Source: Anthoceros angustus
Taxonomy: Eukaryota > Streptophyta > Anthocerotopsida > Anthocerotales > Anthocerotaceae
Reading direction: 5' to 3'
Assembly: GCA_010909165.1 (NCBI GenBank)
Contig: MU008162.1
Location: 434,001 to 498,000 of the forward strand
DNA: 64,000 nucleotides
Shown here in pieces: positions 59,401 through 64,000 of the stretch. Within the stretch, counting starts at the first letter, position 1. Every line of letters starts with the position of its first letter. Under the pieces are notes generated by a model. It was not told where the DNA came from. It ran no database searches and saw only the letters and a program-made list of their open reading frames with translations. The translations under genes were made by a program, and so were the position numbers.

Positions 59401-60097
59401 AAGCAGCTCTTCGCCTGTACCACGGAGTGATCATTCCAACTCATACAAGCCAGACATTTTCATGGAGTCGAACAACCAAGCAAACGGCATGGACAGATTT
59501 GCCACTGAACTACAGTCGCAGCTGAGTGTAGAGGCATGGGAGAAACTCCGTCGGTTTGGTCTGCTGGACGATGGGCCTGCTCAGCCGATTTTCCAGCTGC
59601 AGAATGGAGCGGACCGTGCTCCTGCTCTCTTTGAAGACGCGGACGAGGGAAAATTGCACAACTCGGTTAGCAGCTCTTCCAGACTGGACAGAGTTGTAGG
59701 GCCAGCGTCCCGTTCCGCAGCAGGAACTCTGATCCAATATGGGATCAAAATCAAGAAGGAGCAGGTCCATCTGAAAGCTTCAGGCATGACTGCGAGTACC
59801 AATCAGTACCAGCACTTGGCGGAGTTACAGATGACTGATGGGAACCTTGGCTTCACCTCGTACGGACAAGTGCAAGCGGCAGAAACCCAGTCCATGAACC
59901 TGATAGAAGAAGAAACCTTGAGATGGTCACAGGATCTGAAGGCTTTCTACATGCAAACTCCTGACGACAAAGCAGCTGAGACAGAGGATGGCACCCCATT
60001 GCGGCCAGTAAACCTCAATATGGAAATGTGGGAATCAGCTGCTCGCAAGCGACAGTTTGACCTGGCCCCTGGACGCAGTATAAGCACCATGGCATGA
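56432..60097 (+). CDS. CNOT9: CNOT9/CAF40 (RCD1)-like CCR4-NOT subunit with long C-terminal extension
   Basis: The armadillo-type CNOT9 fold can be followed exon by exon: 57255-57425 (IVNLQDPELREATLRSISRH), about 57494-57548 (GGTLVRVVLHLYS), 57738-57827 (AKRLCNVVTLLQ), 57944-57986 (TIASNSETREDFVA), 58136-58242 (LPNYLIPFISSK), 58349-58444 (DYVITWALESGIIGLCIH), 58666-58776, 58898-58986 (PRLVFHIIRSYLALCQHP), 59083-59152 (GLPREMKDSTFQDILQ) and 59261-60097. Introns are GT-AG, 68-221 bp; all junctions keep phase except between 57548 and 57738, which I could not resolve. Exon 1 (56432-56753) gives an acidic, coiled-coil-like N terminus. After the fold ends, about 260 residues rich in Ser, Gln and Glu follow, absent from usual CNOT9 of about 300 residues. 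The 59153-59260 intron is a multiple of three and open, so its retention would not shift the frame. Known members scaffold CCR4-NOT and bind Trp-containing mRNA-decay partners. This one is quite diverged, so it may be a specialised paralogue. Confidence 0.88.
58542..58667. repeat. Three 42-bp tandem repeats in a CNOT9-like intron
   Basis: ATCTGGATAN..(T/C)TTG.ATATTATTACCGTAGG-type units with exact 42-bp spacing (GTAGG at 58578, 58620 and 58662). The last unit ends in the AG used as acceptor at 58664-58665, so each upstream unit ends in the same potential acceptor. Confidence 0.9.
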
Positions 60098-60344
60098 GGG
60101 GACGGAGAGAGAGAAGGGGGAATCAATGGTTGCCAGAAAACAAGCTGCAGGCGGAAAAAGAAGCATCAGGGCTTGCCGCAGGGCCTCGAGCACCCCAGGG
60201 ATTTTGAGAAACCAAGGTAGCTATACTACTGACAGCAGCAGACTCTGGACATGATACACCATAAGCCTTAGGTGACATAAACAGTAACGCCTCCCAAGTG
60301 GTGTTGATAATCTGTATGCCGCCTTGCCTTTCCTTGCCTTGCAT
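60098..60344. other. Convergent 3' intergenic region
   Basis: Holds the 3' ends of two convergent genes. No further gene seen. Confidence 0.6.
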
Positions 60345-61553
60345 CTACAGTAGAAATGGCAGATACTTCTTCCTCACCCTCCTCCTGTAGTTGGTGTAGA
60401 GATTACCAAAAGTGTCCACTAACTGTTTCTCCTCCAGCTTAGTCCGTTGCTCATAGTAGAGCCAGCAGGCCAGAGTGAGCAGCAGCAGACTCCAGTAGGC
60501 CCTCAAAGCAACGCAGTAGCCCGCAAACAGCAGCATGTAGCTCCCGTAGATAGGATGCCTGACGAATCTGTAAGGGCCGAACATAACCACAGCCCGGGGC
60601 CTGATGAGGCGGTTAGAGTACTTGCCCAGGAACCAGGTCCCGTTCCAGTGCAGCACAAAGGCGAGGAGCAGCAAGGAGGCAGCCAGCTTGGAGGTCCAGC
60701 CGAAGTTCCAGCTCAAGAGCAGCGGCTGGGCCTCGAACGCCGCCAGCCAGTGGCCCGCCGCCACGCTGCCGACGAAGGCCAGCTTCGCAACCGGCGACGG
60801 CGCGGGCGCTCTGCTCCACTCCAGGTCCTTCTCCTTAGCCGCCTCCGCCACCTGGGGGCTCAGCTGGCCGTAGAGCCGCAGCCGAAGGATTGCGTTGATG
60901 AAGAAGAAGGCGACGTAGAGGCCCCAGAGCAGGAGCGGCCAGCCGTCCACATAGCCGTGCACGCTGGCCAGGGGCAGCAGGACGAGCCAGAGCAGCCCTC
61001 CGCAGATCGCCACCGCCTGCTCCCATTCCCGCGCCCTGCCCCTGAGCTGCCGCACGCCGATGAACAAGCAGGCGCCCAGGGCCACGGCCGCCGGGAGCGG
61101 CCACACCACCAGCCCCACGTCGCGTACATCCACACCGCCGGGTTGAGCAGCACCGCCCGGGCCAGCAGCTGCAGCAAGGCCGCGCCAGCCATGGCCGCGC
61201 TCACCCATACAGCCGCCTTCACGGGGCTGATTTCCTGCCACGAAGGCAGCCTGCTGTTCCTTGCCGGGAGCGCACCCCAGGAGGTCAAGGCCTGCCCTGC
61301 TCCCCGCTGCCCCTGCTGCATTTGCATTTTCCCTTGCCCGAATGCCCAAGCCAGGCCGAGGCGACGCCTGCCTGGACCTGGAGGTGAGCGCACGCAGGCC
61401 CCGCCGCTGCTGCTGCTGCTGCTGCTGCTGCCCCGACGCTGTTCCGTTCCGATCCCCATTCCCGTTCCCGTTCCGCAACCAGGCGATGGGAGGTTGCCTG
61501 AGCCTGGGCACGCTCAGCAGGGTGCCTGCTGGTGGAGCCAAGGAGATGGCCAT
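60345..61553 (-). CDS. Membrane methyltransferase of the ICMT/PEMT superfamily, probably plastid-targeted
   Basis: Single-exon frame of 402 residues. The C-terminal half has the superfamily signature GPYRFVRHPIYGSYM (residues 326-340), then a hydrophobic hairpin (345-366), YYEQRTKLEEKQLVDTFG and YTNYRRRV (367-393); the RHP and the paired Glu bind S-adenosylmethionine in known isoprenylcysteine carboxyl and phospholipid methyltransferases. Hydrophobic segments lie at about 147-167, 180-197, 205-222 and 287-303. Residues 1-80 are rich in Arg, Ser and Ala with few acids, like a chloroplast transit peptide, and include eight Gln (42-49). Residues about 100-146 look wrong: the next frame over the same bases gives a much better helix (VKAAVWVSAAMAGAALLQLL, then NPAVWMYATWGWW), so two compensating shifts near 61260 and 61110 are likely. 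Substrate unknown. It shares its upstream region with TilS, which is divergent. Confidence 0.8.
   Translation of the reverse strand: MAISLAPPAGTLLSVPRLRQPPIAWLRNGNGNGDRNGTASGQQQQQQQQRRGLRALTSRSRQASPRPGLGIRARENANAAGAAGSRAGLDLLGCAPGKEQQAAFVAGNQPREGGCMGERGHGWRGLAAAAGPGGAAQPGGVDVRDVGLVVWPLPAAVALGACLFIGVRQLRGRAREWEQAVAICGGLLWLVLLPLASVHGYVDGWPLLLWGLYVAFFFINAILRLRLYGQLSPQVAEAAKEKDLEWSRAPAPSPVAKLAFVGSVAAGHWLAAFEAQPLLLSWNFGWTSKLAASLLLLAFVLHWNGTWFLGKYSNRLIRPRAVVMFGPYRFVRHPIYGSYMLLFAGYCVALRAYWSLLLLTLACWLYYEQRTKLEEKQLVDTFGNLYTNYRRRVRKKYLPFLL
61404..61432. repeat. CTG/CAG trinucleotide repeat (about 8-9 units)
   Basis: CTGCTGCTGCTGCTGCTGCT within the transit-peptide part of the methyltransferase gene; on the coding (minus) strand it is CAG, giving polyglutamine. 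Confidence 0.93.
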
Positions 61554-61740
61554 GCTTGCTTGATATCAAGTGCACCACAGAGTGCACGTCCCCCTGGCCA
61601 GGCCCGGCCCAGGCCAAGGGCAGCTGCAACACGCGAGGAAGAGGTACTAGGACGTTACATTTCTAGGGCTCGGGGTTTAAGGGTTTACGGGGGAGGGATT
61701 CGCTCTGGTCTGAGATTGGAGCAGCCTCGCGTGAGGCAAA
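61554..61740. promoter_or_regulatory. Short bidirectional promoter region between the methyltransferase and TilS
   Basis: Only 187 bp separate the two divergent start codons. It contains GGGGTTTAAGGGTTTACGGG (61668-61690), close to the plant telo-box AAACCCTAA that is frequent in promoters of genes for translation and organelle functions. No clear TATA box. Confidence 0.5.
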
Positions 61741-64000
61741 ATGAGGGAAGTGGAGGTGGCATCGGGCAGACACGCTCTGGCGCGCTACGATGCCCTGTTT
61801 GCCAGGAGAGTGGGCATGGCGGGGATTTTGCCCACCGACCGCATTGGTGGGACTTGGATTGCTTGCTGTTTGGCTCTGGAGTGAGTGAGTTCGTGTGAGC
61901 CTGATTCACTCTGTGCTGCTGTGCTGTGGTTGGATGGAATTGGCGCAGGGATTGCTGTGTCCGGAGGTCCAGACAGCATGGCTCTGTGCATACTCACGGA
62001 ACGCTGGTGGAGATCCCACCACTCGGATAACAGCAAGTCGACGAGCCATGTGGAAGGCGTCCTTGGTCTTGTGGTGGATCACGGGTTGAGGGGCAACAGC
62101 GGCCTTGAAGCCAAATGCGTGCAGGAATGGGTGTCAGATATCGGTATGCAGCCGCCCACCTCACTTTCTCTCTTCTCAAGCCTGAGTCTGAGGCTGCCAC
62201 ACTCACTTACTTACCTTTTGTGTTTGAAGGATTTGGGTGTGACATACTTCAGTGCCACTGGCCTCATGGTATGCCTGCCCAACCGCAACTGCAGGAAGCT
62301 GCACGTGACGCCCGGTACCAGAGCTGCCTCTCTTGCTTCAGCCAGGCATGGAATATCATTCTCCTGCACCCAGTCAGTCATCTCGGTTACCCCTTCCACA
62401 CGTGGTCTGCAGATACACCTTGCTTCAGCAGAAATGCGAGCTCAACGGCATCCCTATCTTGCTGACGGCACATCATGCTGATGACCAGGTATGAGTCGTC
62501 AAGGATCCTAGGAGCCAGTCATCAGCCCACGCCGGCTGCCTCACATTGCTGATCCCTTGTTCTCCTGCAGGCTGAGCTCTTCGTCATGAGGTTGTCGCGC
62601 AAGAGCGGTGTAGCAGGGCTTGCAGGTATGGCTTTTGTATCTGATCTTGCCCCCCGTTTGGATCCGGCATGCTCAGGACCTCAAAATGGCGTGCTCCTCA
62701 TCAGGCCATTACTCGACTTCAGTAAGCAGGACTTGAAGGATGTGAGCCCACAGCGCATGTGCTTGGCAAACCCTGTTTTCTCCAGGGAGAGGTGTATCCT
62801 CTCAAACTCTTGTTTCCGGTGCCTGGCTTTGTCAGGTTTGTGAGGAGGTTGGTCAGAGCTGGGTGGAGGATCCGACAAATGCCAACCCAGCCTTTCTTAG
62901 GACCCGTGTTCGTGAGGCCTTGAGTAAGGCGCCTCCTGGTAACAAGTCTCCCTCTCTGACAAGCTCGCTTTCCTTTTTTTCCCGGATATTTTGGATAACG
63001 TCATGTTTTTTCCTGGATAACCTGGGTATCCTGTGCTTTGGATAACACCGTGATCATGTTTTTTTCCGGATTATATGGATAAAATCATGTTTTCTTGATA
63101 ATTTGAGTATCATGTGTTTTGGATAACACCGTGATGACTCATCTGAGTGGTGTAGTTTTCAAGGAAGAGTTAGCCAAGTTCATCACTTCTTGTCGAGAAA
63201 CACGGGAAATCCTGGACAGGGCCAGAGACAAACTGCTGTCGGAAGCCGTGAAAATCTCCCAGGTAGCAGCTAATCCTCACTTGGGTCAGTGTGTGTCTGT
63301 CACCGACGTGCTTATATGTGGCACTCGACGTCTGTTTCGGCAGGAGTTCGGTTATGCCACTCTAGATATCGGAAAACTTGCCGCGAGTAATGCAGACGCC
63401 TCAGTGCAGTTCAGGGTGGTGGTGGCAATCCTCCAGGCAGGTATTCAACTTGGCCCGCTCGTCCTGTTTCGGAGGTAATGAATTTGGACGGTTGCATCGT
63501 GTCTTACACCCAGAGGACTGGCTCGGCATGGTTACAGTATGTGGGGCAGAAGGACAAACCTCCCCGAGGCAGGATTGTGCAAACGTTGCTTGACAAGATG
63601 CGTGGAGGAAGGATGAAGGTGTGGTACAGTTTGCCAACCTTGATATCACTCACCTGCTTTCCTTACAACAAGCGCTCAGCTTGCAACACACATAATCTGG
63701 TGACTGCTGCAGGGAGCCTTGGAAGCAGGAGGATGCTTCATATGTGCTGCTCCAGGCACCAAGGGATCAGTCGTCATGTTCACCTGGTCCCCTGACAGCA
63801 CACAGCCAGTCTTGTCACCCTTCAGACAACATCCACCCCTCCTGGGCACACTGGGCAGCGCGGCTGCATCTGACGCGCTCAACGAAGCAAGGCAGCGCAA
63901 GGCAGAGATCCTGTCAGAGGTCTCCCGACCCACACAAGACATGACTTCAGAACCCAACTTCCTCCCCGACACCAGGTTGCCAGGCAGCCACAGCTCCATC
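61741..64000 (+). CDS. TilS: tRNA(Ile)-lysidine synthetase (TilS), organellar type, 3' end outside the window
   Basis: TilS changes C34 of the CAU-anticodon tRNA-Ile to lysidine, using ATP and lysine, so that AUA is read in plastids. Exons that I can follow: 61741-61846, 61949-62143 (PP-loop IAVSGGPDSMALC; VVDHGLRGNSGLEA), 62230-62314, 62413-62488 (LLTAHHADDQ), 62571-62741 (AELFVMRLSRKSGVAGLAGM; RPLLDFSKQDLKD), 62836 to about 62938 (SWVEDPTNANPAFLRTRVRE), an exon ending at 63262, 63354-63436, 63538-63618 and 63713 on. All nucleotide-binding and catalytic motifs of the family are present. The ATG at 61741 follows an in-frame stop; the N terminus before the PP-loop is only about 36 residues, so a transit peptide is short or on an unseen exon. 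The join after 62938 is unresolved. The intron at 63437 appears to start GC. Plant relatives (RASPBERRY3 in Arabidopsis) are needed for plastids and embryos. Confidence 0.92.
62975..63135. repeat. Two imperfect tandem units of about 80 bp in a TilS intron
   Basis: TTTGGATAACACCGTGAT occurs at about 63038 and 63117, each preceded by a GGATA/TCATGTTTT/TGGTATC-rich stretch. AT-rich, non-coding. Confidence 0.75.

Noticed and set aside
60447-61898. Very long + strand open frame of 483 codons opposite the membrane methyltransferase
   Set aside because: Antisense shadow of a GC-rich gene; composition is Gln/Pro/Ala/Arg-rich without domain features, while the minus-strand frame carries family motifs.
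61741-64000. Bacterial contamination or prophage because TilS is a bacterial-type enzyme
   Set aside because: The gene is split by several GT-AG introns and is linked with CNOT9, so it is a nuclear gene of plastid origin type.

Overview
This is a nuclear window from a green plant. The 3' 8 kb holds three spliced genes with short GT-AG introns of about 70-220 bp: a CNOT9/CAF40-type subunit of the CCR4-NOT complex, a plastid-type isoprenylcysteine/phospholipid methyltransferase-like membrane protein, and an organellar-type tRNA(Ile)-lysidine synthetase (TilS). A decayed PLS-class pentatricopeptide-repeat gene and a Ty3/gypsy element also point to a streptophyte. The compact introns, the PPR relic and the unusual transposon families make me think of a seed-free plant (lycophyte or bryophyte grade), but that is inference.

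Layout. 0-1.1 kb: 3' end of a DDE-type DNA transposon gene (+ strand), with a C-terminal domain starting GDNF. 3.5-6.2 kb: a second, broken copy of that transposase (- strand) whose 3' half is duplicated in tandem. 6.4-7.1 kb: minisatellite. 7.2-13.9 kb: nested direct duplications (units of about 0.65, 1.06 and 1.25 kb) carrying fragments of unrecognised transposon-like ORFs. 13.96-14.11 kb: hexanucleotide repeat. 15.2-34.6 kb: long tandem array with a full unit of about 2.59 kb, shorter derivative units of about 1.48 and 0.865 kb, and a TATA-like block with upstream direct repeats in every full unit. The array is broken at 34.59-41.50 kb by about 6.9 kb of other sequence (a CACTA-like end, a duplicated RING-like/coiled-coil gene relic, a complete miniature LTR retrotransposon, a LINE relic and a broken DNA-methylase-like gene), and ends near 43.3 kb.

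43.3-56.4 kb is a graveyard of small tandem repeats, the PPR pseudogene, gypsy reverse transcriptase/RNase H, a second methylase-like fragment, a MITE-like inverted-repeat element, a row of three identical-period palindromes, a LINE fragment, and repeated pieces of an acidic coiled-coil protein gene. 56.4-64 kb is the genic part: CNOT9-like (+) converges on the membrane methyltransferase (-), which shares a short bidirectional promoter region with TilS (+, running off the window).

Two general features matter for any reader. First, local tandem duplication is pervasive, at scales from 30 bp to 2.6 kb. Second, paralogous copies differ mainly by small indels clustered at CG-rich spots rather than by substitutions; this breaks many frames and may partly reflect assembly or base-calling error. 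Frame calls in the repeat-rich part are therefore tentative.
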